Assembly: GCA_937996235.1 (NCBI GenBank)
Contig: CALKVK010000009.1
Location: forward strand, 310,001 to 374,000
Direction of reading: 5' to 3'
Length of the DNA: 64,000 nucleotides
Origin: an uncultured bacterium
GTDB taxonomy: Bacteria; Planctomycetota; JAJSAM01; JAJVHW01
The position numbers were made by a program, and so were the translations under genes. Within the stretch, counting starts at the first letter, position 1. Each line of letters begins with the position of its first letter. Under the pieces are notes generated by a model. That model was not told the DNA's origin, made no database searches, and was given only the letters and a program-made list of their open reading frames with translations. Shown here one piece after another: positions 51,072 through 59,371 of the stretch.

Positions 51072-51812
51072 GTGCTCACGCCCGAGGAGTTCGAGGAGCG
51101 CGCGCGCGCCGCGTTCGCGTCGATCCCGCCGCAGTTCCGCGCGCGGGTCGACGGCCCCGTCGTGTCGCGTCCGGCCGTCCACGACCCGCACGTCCCCGGC
51201 CGCTACACGCTCGGCGAGTGCATCCACCACCCGGACTGGACGGGCGAGTCGCCGCTCGCGTCGACCGTCGTCCTGCACTACGGCTCGTTCCGCGAGCTCG
51301 CGCGACGCGACCCGCACTTCGACGTCGACGCGGAGATCCGCGAGACGGTGCTCCACGAGGTGCAGCACCACGTCGAGGACGCCGCGGGGCATCCGGGCCT
51401 GCGCGACCTCGACTGGGCCGAGGAGCAGAACGACCGCCGCGTCGAGGGGCTGCCCCACGCGCCGTCGTTCTGGCGCGCGGGCGTCGCGCTCGAGCGCAGC
51501 GTGTGGCGCGTCGGCGACGACGTGTTCGTCGAGCTGGCGCTCGGCCCGCGCGAGCTCGAGCGCGGCCGCACCGAGGGTCTCGAGGTCACGGTCGGCGACG
51601 GCGTCTGGCGGCTCGAGCCGGAGGACTTCGGCGCGTCGGGCGAGGGACCGGCGACGGTCGTCCTCGACTGGGAGTGGGAGCTCGCGCCGCGCGACTGGCA
51701 CGACGCGGCCCCCGGCTGCCACGCACACGGCGACACCTACGGCGACCTCGTCGTCGTGCTGCGCCCGGTCTCGCGCGCCGCGGCGCTGTTCGGGATGCGC
51801 ACGCGCTCGTGA
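51072..51812 (+). CDS. Zincin-like metallopeptidase family protein
   Basis: A 246-residue soluble protein of the small 'possible Zn metallopeptidase' (PF06262-like) group. The N-terminus LTPEEFEERARAAFASIPPQ is typical, and the zinc motif is HEVQH (His95, Glu96, His99), followed by HVEDAAG and the acidic DLDWAEEQ. The family's usual length is 120-150 aa. Here a second part from about residue 130 (RAGVALERSVWRVGDDVFVE ... GATVVLDWEWEL-like strands) adds roughly 100 residues of beta-rich sequence of unknown role. The GTG start has a leaderless-type promoter. The stop overlaps the NHL lipoprotein's GTG, so it heads the long plus-strand chain. The substrate is unknown, and peptidase activity is unproven for the family. 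Confidence 0.8.
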   Translation: MLTPEEFEERARAAFASIPPQFRARVDGPVVSRPAVHDPHVPGRYTLGECIHHPDWTGESPLASTVVLHYGSFRELARRDPHFDVDAEIRETVLHEVQHHVEDAAGHPGLRDLDWAEEQNDRRVEGLPHAPSFWRAGVALERSVWRVGDDVFVELALGPRELERGRTEGLEVTVGDGVWRLEPEDFGASGEGPATVVLDWEWELAPRDWHDAAPGCHAHGDTYGDLVVVLRPVSRAAALFGMRTRS

Positions 51813-52738
51813 GGCCCCGCCTGCTGCTGCGCGGCGCGCTCTGCGCGACCCTCGCCGTGCTGACCGCCGCGTGTGCGCCGGAGCCGCCGCTCGTGATCGG
51901 CCGGCCCGGGACCAGCGCCGGCGGGGAGTTCCGCCATCCGCGCGGCGTCGCGGTCTCCGAGCACGGGCTCGCGGTGCTCGACCGCACCGGGCGGCTGCAG
52001 TTCTTCGACCTGGACGGCACCTTCCGCTCGCTGCTCACCATCACGCCCGGCGACGTGCGCCGCGGCCATCCGGTCGGTCTCGCGTGGCTGCACGACGGGC
52101 GGATCGCGATCGCCGACACGCACCAGAGCCGCGTCCGGCTGATCGACCCGGCGACGGCGGCGGAGCAGGTGCTCGGCGACTACGGGCTCGAGCCGGGCCA
52201 GTACCTGTGCCCGCAGCGGATCGCCGCCGACGGCGCGGGGCGGCTGATCGTCTCGGACCACGGCATGGGGTCGACCAACCGCATCCAGGTGGTGCAGCTC
52301 GACGGCACGGCGGTGCGCGTGTTCGGCGGGCCCGCGCCCGCGGACGGCGGGCTCGTGCGGCCGATGGGCGTCGTCGCCCTGCCGGGCGGCGACGTGCTCG
52401 TCTCGGACCAGCGCGCCGGCATCGTGCGGTACGCGGCCGACGGTGCGTGCCGCGGCACGCTGCCCGGCTGGCCCTTCGGCGACGAGGTGCTCGTGTACGG
52501 ACTCGCCCGCAGCCCCGACGGCACGCTCTACTGCACCGACCTCGAAGGCCACCGCGTCCTGCGTCTCGCGGCCGACGGCACACCCACGGGCGTGCTCGGC
52601 GGACGCGGCTCGGAGCCGGGCCTCTTCCTCGAGCCCTGGGACGTCGCCTGGTACGCGGGCTTCCTGTACGTTGCCGACATGGGGAATCACCGCGTGCAGC
52701 GCTTCGCCGCGGAGCGCGCCGACTGGAGGGAGCCGTGA
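51809..52738 (+). CDS. NHL-repeat beta-propeller lipoprotein
   Basis: A 309-residue exported lipoprotein (lipobox LTAAC, Cys22). The mature part has the NHL pattern repeated about six times: GGEFRHPRGVAVSEHGLAV, GHPVGLAWLHDGRIAIADTH, LCPQRIAADGAGRLIVSDHG, VRPMGVVALPGGDVLVSDQR, VYGLARSPDGTLYCTDLEGH and FLEPWDVAWYAGFLYVADMG with NHRVQRF. Such propellers are usually binding modules. The GTG overlaps the upstream stop by 4 bp, and its own stop overlaps the next GTG, so it is locked into the operon that continues to MoxR. It might sense or hold a ligand for the downstream envelope complex; this is inference. Confidence 0.88.
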   Translation: MRPRLLLRGALCATLAVLTAACAPEPPLVIGRPGTSAGGEFRHPRGVAVSEHGLAVLDRTGRLQFFDLDGTFRSLLTITPGDVRRGHPVGLAWLHDGRIAIADTHQSRVRLIDPATAAEQVLGDYGLEPGQYLCPQRIAADGAGRLIVSDHGMGSTNRIQVVQLDGTAVRVFGGPAPADGGLVRPMGVVALPGGDVLVSDQRAGIVRYAADGACRGTLPGWPFGDEVLVYGLARSPDGTLYCTDLEGHRVLRLAADGTPTGVLGGRGSEPGLFLEPWDVAWYAGFLYVADMGNHRVQRFAAERADWREP

Positions 52739-54849
52739 CGTCGGCGCGCGCCGCGGGCGCGGCCGCGCTGCTCGCTCTCGCCCTCGCGAACCGCGCGGCG
52801 GCCGACGTGGACATCACCGCGAGCCAGGGCCACGACGGACGCGTGATCGCGAACTGCGTGACGCCCGCGTTCGTGGACCTGAGGAACACCGGCGCCGAGA
52901 CCGTCGAGGTGCGGCTGCAGCTCCGCCGCGGCAGCGCGTTCTCGTCCGGCGGCGTCGAGCACGAGCGCGTCGTGGTGCTGACGCCGCACGCGCGGCGGCG
53001 CGAGCCGTTCCTGCTCCCCGCGCAGGACGGGTGGGGCGAGCCGGTGCGGGTGACCGTCACGACGCGGCCGCAGGTGCCCGTGCACGACGGCGCGCGGACG
53101 AACTCGCGCGGCCGGATCGACGTGGAGGCGCCGGCCACGAACCTCGTGAGCTCGTCGGGGCGCGTCGTCGGCGTGCTCGGCGACGCCGCATCCGCACTCG
53201 CCTCCGGCCTGCCGCGCGCCGCGCCGTCCGGCGTGCTCAACGTCGTCGGCGAGCTGGGCACGGTGGACGTCGTCCGCATCACCGAGGAGGAGCTCGCACT
53301 CGGACCGCTCGCGATCGAGGGCCTCGACGCCCTCGTCGTCTCCGACCCCGAGGCCGACTTCTGCCGCGATGCGCAGGCGCTCGACGGCCTGCTCGACTGG
53401 GTCGCGCTCGGCCACCTGCTCGTGGTGGCTCCGGGCACGCGCGCCGCGCAGCTCGGGGCGACCGCGCTCGGTCCCTACCTGCCGGCCCGCGGGACCCCGC
53501 GCCAGGAGGCCTACGAGGCCGTCGTCCGCGGACTCGTCGTCGCCTCCGCGGAGGATCTCCCCGACGACGCGCGCGACCCCGGCGACGCGACCGGGCTCTG
53601 GCTGCCGCTCACCGGCGCGTGCCGGGGAACGGGCCCCGGCGACGAGCCGCTCTACGTGGACCGCCGCCTCGGCGACGGCACCGTGCGGCTCCTCGCGTTC
53701 GACGTGCGCCGGGCCCTCGCGGCGTCCACCGAGGACCAGCACGTCGCGGCGCTCGCGACGGTGCTCTGCGGCCGCCCCTGCGCCGTCCGCGACCTGACCC
53801 TCGGCGACACGCTCGCCGAGTGGCGCTACGGCGCGACGCGGGACGTGGACCAGGAGGCGCAGGAGCTCCTCCGGCGCGACGCGCTCGAGGCGCCCCCGCG
53901 CGTGGCCGTGTTCTTCGCGCTGCTCCTCTACGTGCTCGTCGTCGGGCCGCTCGACTGGTTCGTGCTGCGGCGGCTCGGGCGGCCCCGGCTGACGACGATC
54001 ACGTTCGCCGGCACCGTCGTCGCGTTCACGGCCCTGGCCTACGGGGTCTCGTTCCTGATGTTCTCCACGGGCGACCGCCTGAACCGCCTCGTGATCGTGG
54101 ACCTCGCCGACGGCGGCCGCGACGGACGGCAGCTCGCGCAGGTGCACGACTTCGCGGGCTGCTACTCGTCGCACGGCGCGGACCGGCGGCTGCAGTTCGA
54201 CCTGCCGGTCGCGATCGCGGGCGCGTCGCTGCCGGGCGGCGGCACCGGCGACAGCGGCACGAGCTTCCCGCTCGTCGCGTCGGGGACCGATCCGCTGGCC
54301 CCGGACGTCGAGGTCGCCATCGCCTTCCGCTCGCTGCGCGCGGTGCGCTCGATCCAGGCGGGCACGACGGGACGCACGATCGAGACCGAGTGGGTGCGCG
54401 AGGCGGGCCGCAGCCCGCGGCTGCGCATCACGAACGGGCTGCCCGTGACGCTCGACGACGTGATCGTCCTCATGCCCGCCGGCGAGTCGCAGTCCCTCGT
54501 CTCCGTCGGCCTGACGCCGGGCACCTCGGAGTTCGCGGTGCCGGCGTCGTCCGCGGGCGCCACGTCCGGGGGCGTCCTCGGGACGCGCGAGCGCGACCTG
54601 CTCGCGTTCCTCTCGCGCGCGTCCGCGGTCGGCTTCGACGGCGTCCCCGCGTCGCGCACGCGGCCGCAGCGCCTGTCGCTCGAACGGCAGGCCGTCCTCG
54701 AGCGCTGCGGGATCGCGCACGGCCGCACCTTCGCGCAGCGTCGCGCGCTGCTCCTGGCGTTCGCGAGCGAGTCGCCGGTGCGGCTGCCCGGCGACGACGT
54801 GGAGGGGCACCGCTGGATCGTCATCCGCAAGGAGGTCGAGCTCCCGTGA
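52735..54849 (+). CDS. Exported two-pass membrane protein of the ABC/MoxR cluster, unknown function
   Basis: A 704-residue protein with a signal peptide (ALLALALANRAAA) and a large periplasmic first half. That half has a beta-sandwich-like start (VDITASQGHDGRVIANCVTP ... FVDLRNTGAETVEVRLQLRR) and a Rossmann-like part (LDALVVSDPEADF ... HLLVVAPGTRA), like the inactive GATase-1 folds seen in such clusters. Two close transmembrane helices follow at about 395-450 (VAVFFALLLYVLVVGPLDWF and ITFAGTVVAFTALAYGVSFL), then a second soluble region. Homologous arrangements lie next to ABC ATPase/permease genes in many bacteria, and a GldG-like role in an envelope complex is possible. GTG start in a 4-bp overlap; stop overlaps the ATPase gene. 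Confidence 0.75.
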   Translation: MTSARAAGAAALLALALANRAAADVDITASQGHDGRVIANCVTPAFVDLRNTGAETVEVRLQLRRGSAFSSGGVEHERVVVLTPHARRREPFLLPAQDGWGEPVRVTVTTRPQVPVHDGARTNSRGRIDVEAPATNLVSSSGRVVGVLGDAASALASGLPRAAPSGVLNVVGELGTVDVVRITEEELALGPLAIEGLDALVVSDPEADFCRDAQALDGLLDWVALGHLLVVAPGTRAAQLGATALGPYLPARGTPRQEAYEAVVRGLVVASAEDLPDDARDPGDATGLWLPLTGACRGTGPGDEPLYVDRRLGDGTVRLLAFDVRRALAASTEDQHVAALATVLCGRPCAVRDLTLGDTLAEWRYGATRDVDQEAQELLRRDALEAPPRVAVFFALLLYVLVVGPLDWFVLRRLGRPRLTTITFAGTVVAFTALAYGVSFLMFSTGDRLNRLVIVDLADGGRDGRQLAQVHDFAGCYSSHGADRRLQFDLPVAIAGASLPGGGTGDSGTSFPLVASGTDPLAPDVEVAIAFRSLRAVRSIQAGTTGRTIETEWVREAGRSPRLRITNGLPVTLDDVIVLMPAGESQSLVSVGLTPGTSEFAVPASSAGATSGGVLGTRERDLLAFLSRASAVGFDGVPASRTRPQRLSLERQAVLERCGIAHGRTFAQRRALLLAFASESPVRLPGDDVEGHRWIVIRKEVELP

Positions 54850-55802
54850 ACGCCGCCATCCGCATCCAGGGCCTGACGAAGATGTACCGCGGCACGACCG
54901 CGCTGCGCGACCTCGACCTCGAGATCGCCGCGGGCGACGGGTTCGGGTTCATCGGCCCGAACGGCGCGGGCAAGTCCACGACGATCAAGATCCTGGCCAC
55001 GCTCGTGCGACCCACGGGCGGCCGCGCGGAGGTGTGCGGCCGCGACGTCGTGCGCGCCGCCGACGACGTCAAGCCGCTGATCGGCTACATGCCCGACGTG
55101 CTCGGCATCTACGACGACATGCTCGTCGGCGAGTACCTCGAGTTCTTCGCCGCCGCGTACCGCCTGCGCGGCGACGTGCGCGCGAGGCGCATCGCCGAGG
55201 TGCTCGAGCTGACGGAGCTCGGGCCGAAGCGCGACGCGCCCGTGATGGGCCTCTCGCGCGGCATGGGGCAGCGCCTCGGACTCGCGCGCTGCCTGCTCCA
55301 CGACCCGCAGGTGCTGCTGCTCGACGAGCCCGCGGCGGGTCTCGACCCGCGCGCGCGGATCGAGTTCAAGGAGCTGGTCCTGCAGCTCCGGCGCATGGGC
55401 AAGACGCTGCTGATCTCGAGCCACATCCTTTCGGAGATCGGCTCGATGTGCAACACGATCGGCATCATCGAGCAGGGCCGTCTGCTGTACGCGGGGCCCA
55501 TCGACGAGGCTCGCAAGCGCCTCGGCACCGAGCGCATCGTGCGCGTGCGCGTGCACGAGCCGGCCGAGGACGAGCGCGCGACGAACGCCGTGCTCGACCT
55601 GTTCCGCGGCCACCCGGACGTGGAGGCGCTCAAGCCCGCCGGGCGCGGCGAGGTGCTCGTGCGGGTGCGCGCGGAGGTCGAGGACGTGTCGTTCCTCGCG
55701 CGCGACATCGTGCGCGCCGACCTGCGCCTCCTGCACCTCGAGGAGACGGCGCTCAGCGTCGAGGACATCTTCCTGCAGGTGACGAAGGGGAAGGTCGCCT
55801 GA
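54846..55802 (+). CDS. ABC transporter ATP-binding protein
   Basis: A 318-residue cytosolic ATPase of an ABC-2/GldA-type exporter. Walker A GPNGAGKST, Q-loop region IGYMPDVLGIYDDM, signature LSRGMGQRLGLA (LSxGxxQ), Walker B VLLLDEPAAGLD and the switch His in LISSHILSEI are all present. The last 80 residues form the extra C-terminal domain typical of this type. It is followed directly by a permease gene, with a second permease three genes on, so the two permeases probably share this ATPase. GTG start overlaps the upstream stop (GTGA). Substrate unknown; the gene context suggests an envelope-complex function rather than nutrient uptake. Confidence 0.95.
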   Translation: MNAAIRIQGLTKMYRGTTALRDLDLEIAAGDGFGFIGPNGAGKSTTIKILATLVRPTGGRAEVCGRDVVRAADDVKPLIGYMPDVLGIYDDMLVGEYLEFFAAAYRLRGDVRARRIAEVLELTELGPKRDAPVMGLSRGMGQRLGLARCLLHDPQVLLLDEPAAGLDPRARIEFKELVLQLRRMGKTLLISSHILSEIGSMCNTIGIIEQGRLLYAGPIDEARKRLGTERIVRVRVHEPAEDERATNAVLDLFRGHPDVEALKPAGRGEVLVRVRAEVEDVSFLARDIVRADLRLLHLEETALSVEDIFLQVTKGKVA

Positions 55803-55843
55803 GCCGGACAGCGGGCGCGCGGCTCGCGGGACTCGCCCGCGCG

Positions 55844-57556
55844 GTGCGCCGGCGCGGCGTGCGCGCCTCGCAGGCCGCGGCGGCGACCGGCGCGCTCGCC
55901 GCCACCGACTTCGCCCTGTACTCGTCGTCGCGCGGCTACCGCGTGCTGCGCTTCCTGGTGGCGTTCGTGGGCGCGGTCGTGACCGCGGTGATCCTGTGGG
56001 CGCTCCGCGACGAGCCCGCGGACGCGGTCGGCCGCGCCGTCCTGGCCGGCATCGCGGTCGTGGTCCCGGCGTTCGTGCTGCTCGCGGCCCCCGCCGCGGG
56101 CGCGGCCGTCGTCGCCGAGGAGCGCGAGGGCGGGACGCTCGACCTGCTGCTCGCTGCGCCGCTGCGTCCGACGCTGCTCATCGCGGCGAAGCTCGGCGCG
56201 CGGTTCACGGCACTCGCGGTGCTGGCCCTCACCACGCTCCCGATCGCCTCGATCGCGCTCGTGTTCGGCGGCGTCGCGTTCGCGACGCTCGCGGACGTCT
56301 ACCTGTTCGCGCTCGCGTACGGCGCCGCCGGGCTCGCCGTCGGCGCGCTGTGCTCCGCGCGCGCGCGGAGCGTCGTCGCGGCCGTGCGCGCGACGTACGC
56401 GCTCACCTTCGGCGCGGCCCCCCTGCTGCTCGCGCTCGTCGCGGCCGCGTATCACGGCGGGGTCAGGGCGCTCGAGGCCGCGTGGGAGCTCGCGCCCGAT
56501 CCGCGCCTCGTGGAGTGGCTGGGGCGCGCGTCCGAGGCGCTGGTGCTCGCGCAGCCGTTCGTGCACTGGTTCTGGCTGGTGTTCCGAGCAGGCAGCGGAC
56601 GCAGCTGGGGCCCCACGGCCGCGACCTCGGCCTTCGCGGCGGCGCTCGCCGGCATCGCCGTTCTCGCGCTGCTCGCGGCCGGTGCCGCGACGCGACGCGA
56701 GCTGGCGCCGCCGCGCGCCGCCCGGACGCGCACCAGGCGCCGCAGCGCGTCGCGCTTCGCGGAGGCCAACCCCGTCTTCCTGCGCGCGCTGCGCGGGTCG
56801 CTGCTCTACCGGCCGCGCGTCCGGACCTTCGCGGTGGCGCTGCTGCTCCTCGGCCTGCTCGCCTGGTTCCTCTGGGTCGCGTACGACGGACACGAACTCG
56901 ACGAGGAGTGGCCCTACGTGTTCGTGCTCGGCACGCTCACGCTTCTCGCGACGCTCGGCACGCTGCTCGCGACCGCGGCCTCGATCGCGACCGAGCGACG
57001 CAACGGCGCACTGGAGCTGCTGCTCGCGACGCGGATCTCCGCGACGCGCCTCGTCCTCGCCAAGTTCGGCGCGGCTCTGGCGGCGCACGTCCCGCTCCTC
57101 GCTCTCGGCGTGGCCGTCGGAGCGGTGGGCTTCATCGCCGGCGGCATCCCGCTGCTTTCGATCCCGTGCTGGGTCGCCAGCTCCACGGTGACGGTCGCCG
57201 CGGCGGGCGCGCTCGGCTCCTTCGTGAGCGCGCGCTCGAAGCGCTCGGGCAAGGCGGTCGTCGCAGCCGTCGCCGTCTGGCTCGGGGTCGGCGTCGCACT
57301 CGCCGGTGGCGCGATCGTCCTCGCGCTGGTGCTCGACTCCTTCATGCGCAACGAGGACCGCGTCGCCACGTTCGTCGTGTCGTTCGCGCCGCCCGTCGCC
57401 CCGTACGCGGCGGTCGGACTGCCCGCAGACCGCCACTGGGGCTCGGACGAGCGCGTCTTCGCGTTCGCGTGCACCGTCGCGACGCTCGCGTACGCGGCCG
57501 CGACGGTGTTCCTGCTCATCGCCGCGTGCCGCCGCGTGCGCTTCGCCGGGGAATGA
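55844..57556 (+). CDS. ABC transporter permease (ABC-2 type, two fused halves)
   Basis: A polytopic membrane protein (570 residues from GTG 55844). Two related halves each carry about six hydrophobic segments. In each half the motif 'EEREGGTLDLLLAAPLRP' / 'TERRNGALELLLATRISA' lies on the cytosolic side, the coupling-helix signature of ABC-2 permeases such as GldF/CcmB relatives. The start is uncertain: the reading frame is open to 55799, where CTG would make the same nTGA overlap with the ATPase stop that the neighbours use. GTG at 55844 or 55859 are the conventional choices. It probably pairs with the ATPase at 54846. Confidence 0.88.
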   Translation: MRRRGVRASQAAAATGALAATDFALYSSSRGYRVLRFLVAFVGAVVTAVILWALRDEPADAVGRAVLAGIAVVVPAFVLLAAPAAGAAVVAEEREGGTLDLLLAAPLRPTLLIAAKLGARFTALAVLALTTLPIASIALVFGGVAFATLADVYLFALAYGAAGLAVGALCSARARSVVAAVRATYALTFGAAPLLLALVAAAYHGGVRALEAAWELAPDPRLVEWLGRASEALVLAQPFVHWFWLVFRAGSGRSWGPTAATSAFAAALAGIAVLALLAAGAATRRELAPPRAARTRTRRRSASRFAEANPVFLRALRGSLLYRPRVRTFAVALLLLGLLAWFLWVAYDGHELDEEWPYVFVLGTLTLLATLGTLLATAASIATERRNGALELLLATRISATRLVLAKFGAALAAHVPLLALGVAVGAVGFIAGGIPLLSIPCWVASSTVTVAAAGALGSFVSARSKRSGKAVVAAVAVWLGVGVALAGGAIVLALVLDSFMRNEDRVATFVVSFAPPVAPYAAVGLPADRHWGSDERVFAFACTVATLAYAAATVFLLIAACRRVRFAGE

Positions 57557-57577
57557 ACCCGCCCGTCGCGCGTCTGT

Positions 57578-57583
57578 TAGTCT
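57578..57583 (+). promoter_or_regulatory. Putative internal -10 box (TAGTCT)
   Basis: In the 56-bp gap after the first permease, 29 bases before the ATG at 57613. The leader contains GGGGAG. It could give the downstream genes their own transcription. Confidence 0.4.
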
Positions 57584-57612
57584 GAGCCCGTCCATTCGAG
57601 GGGAGTCCCAGC

Positions 57613-58902
57613 ATGTCCGGAACCGACGGCCTGCTCGCGCGCGTGCGCACGCGGCTCGTTCTCGCGGGAGCGGCCGAGGACCTGCAGCGCGGTGCGGCGG
57701 CCGGTGCCGTCGCCGGCGCGCTCGCGCTCGGCCTGCGGGCGCTGGGTGCATGGCACCCGACCACGGCCGAGGTCGCGCTGGGCGCCGGCGCACTCGCGCT
57801 GGGCTTCCCGCTCGTGGGCCTGGTCCTGCGGCGACGCGACCGTCCGGCGCTGGCGGCCCAGGCCGACGTGGCGCTGGGGCTCGCGGAGCGCCTCTCGACC
57901 GCCGTGTGGTCGGAGCGCGCGGGCGCCGAGGCCGGCCCGCTCGCCGCCGAGGCGCGTGCGGACGCGGCGCGCCGGGCCGACGCCGTCGGGACGAGCGCCC
58001 TCGCGCGCGCGTTCCGCCCGCGTCCGCTGCGGCGCGAGCTGACGGTCGCCGCGGTCGCGCTGGCCGTCGCGGTCGGCGCGCACTTCGTGCAGCCCGCAGC
58101 CACCGCCGCGGAGTCGGACTCGGAGCGCGCCGCACGGCTCGCCGACGCGAACCGCGTGGCCGACGTCGCGCGCCGCATGGCCGAGGCCGCGAAGCGCTTC
58201 GAGGAGCAGGCGAAGGAGCGCAAGCAGACCGAGCTCGCGAACCTCGCCGCGACCGTCCAGCAGGCCGCTGCCGAGCTCGCACGGAACCCTGCGCCGCGCG
58301 AGGCCGCGCTGCGCAAGCTGAGCGAGCTGAGCGACCTCGCACGCGACGCCGCGCGGCGCCGCGCCGGTGCGCAGAACGTCGCCAGCACGCCGGAGGCCGC
58401 GAAGGCCGGCCGCGAGCTCGCCGAGCTGCTGAAGCTGATGGCCGACTCCGGCATCGAGAACCTGTCGCGCGACGTCGCGAAGATGCAGGAGGAGCTCGCG
58501 AAGGCGAGCGAGTCGGGCTCGGGCCCGTCGTCCGAGGACCTGCGCAGTCTCGCGAACCGCATCGACGCGCTGCGGCAGGCCGCCGAGCGCGCGAAGGGGC
58601 TCGGCTCCGAGGAACTGCAGGAGAAGCTGCGGAGCTTCGGCAACGAGGACCTGCTCGAGCAGATCGCGCAGCGGCTGCGCGAGCTCGCCGCCAAGATGGA
58701 CCAGCAGGGGTACGGGGGACTGCAGGGCGAGGGCGGCGAGCCGCTCGATCTCGGCTCGATGTCGCGCGAGGAGCTCGAGGAGCTGCTGAAGCAGCTCGAC
58801 GAGCTCTCCCGCATGGAGGATCTCGAGCAGATGCTGCGCCAGGGAGGCGGCGAGATGAGCGGCGGGCGCCGTCTGCGCCTCGGCGGCTCCGGCGGGACCT
58901 GA
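57613..58902 (+). CDS. Membrane coiled-coil protein of the MoxR/ABC cluster, cut short by an in-frame TGA
   Basis: As read, 429 residues. Two hydrophobic segments near the N-terminus (AGAVAGALALGLRALG, VALGAGALALGFPLVGLVL) and a third near 138-155 (LTVAAVALAVAVGAHF) anchor it. Residues 165-400 are a long, highly charged coiled coil (ANRVADVARRMAEAAKRFEE ... SREELEELLKQLDELSRMED). A Gly-rich stretch then meets TGA at 58900. The same frame stays open beyond the stop for 148 more codons, through more Gly-rich linker into a conserved-looking tail. The layout (anchor, coiled coil, Gly-rich linker, short tail) matches DUF4175-like proteins of such clusters, so the stop probably interrupts one original gene of about 577 codons. 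GGGGAG precedes the ATG. Without the tail the protein may be impaired. Confidence 0.75.
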   Translation: MSGTDGLLARVRTRLVLAGAAEDLQRGAAAGAVAGALALGLRALGAWHPTTAEVALGAGALALGFPLVGLVLRRRDRPALAAQADVALGLAERLSTAVWSERAGAEAGPLAAEARADAARRADAVGTSALARAFRPRPLRRELTVAAVALAVAVGAHFVQPAATAAESDSERAARLADANRVADVARRMAEAAKRFEEQAKERKQTELANLAATVQQAAAELARNPAPREAALRKLSELSDLARDAARRRAGAQNVASTPEAAKAGRELAELLKLMADSGIENLSRDVAKMQEELAKASESGSGPSSEDLRSLANRIDALRQAAERAKGLGSEELQEKLRSFGNEDLLEQIAQRLRELAAKMDQQGYGGLQGEGGEPLDLGSMSREELEELLKQLDELSRMEDLEQMLRQGGGEMSGGRRLRLGGSGGT

Positions 58903-59010
58903 GCAGGCGGCGGGTCGTGCGGTCTGCACGGCGAGGGTGGTCTGGGCGGCTCCGGGTCCAAGGGGACGGGCCAGGGCGGAGACGACCCGTCGAACGGGTC
59001 GGGCGGAGGC

Positions 59011-59346
59011 ATGGGCGGCGCAGGCACCGGCAACGGCGGACGTGCGCCGTTCGACGAGGGCCTCGAGGCGGGCCGGCACCCCGATTCGGTCCACGGTCAG
59101 ATCGACCCGAAGGGGCGCATAAGCGTGACGACGTTCCGCGGGCTGCCGCGGCCGGGCGAGCTGACGCCCGCGGCGCGCCATGCGATCGAGCGCGCGCGCT
59201 CCGACGCGCAGGCGCCGCTCGAGACCGAGGTCATCCCGCGCCGCTACCGGCGCGGCGTGCAGAGCTACTTCGACGGCCTCGGCGGCGACGGCGCCGCGGA
59301 GTCCCCCGCCGGCGCCGGCACGACGCACCCGGACGACGACGAATGA
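59011..59346 (+). CDS. C-terminal remnant (or separate small protein) of the interrupted coiled-coil gene
   Basis: In the same frame as the gene ending at 58902. If translated from ATG 59011 it gives 111 residues: a Gly-rich start, then GQIDPKGRISVTTFRG, a helix LTPAARHAIERARSDAQAPL and the ending VIPRRYRRGVQSYFDGL, followed by a disordered acidic tail. The 'IP-x-x-Y-R-x-x-V-x-x-YF' ending is what I expect at the natural C-terminus of the upstream protein's family. No ribosome site stands before the ATG, which argues against an independent gene. It could be reached only by readthrough or reinitiation. Treat as a fragment unless the TGA proves to be a sequencing error. Confidence 0.5.
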   Translation: MGGAGTGNGGRAPFDEGLEAGRHPDSVHGQIDPKGRISVTTFRGLPRPGELTPAARHAIERARSDAQAPLETEVIPRRYRRGVQSYFDGLGGDGAAESPAGAGTTHPDDDE

Positions 59347-59371
59347 CCGCCGCCTGCCGGGATCGCACTCC

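Noticed and set aside
58900..58902. Selenocysteine or reassigned UGA at the in-frame stop of the coiled-coil gene
   Set aside because: The site lies in a Gly-rich linker with no convincing SECIS hairpin, and UGA is the normal stop of most genes here; a nonsense change or sequencing error is simpler.
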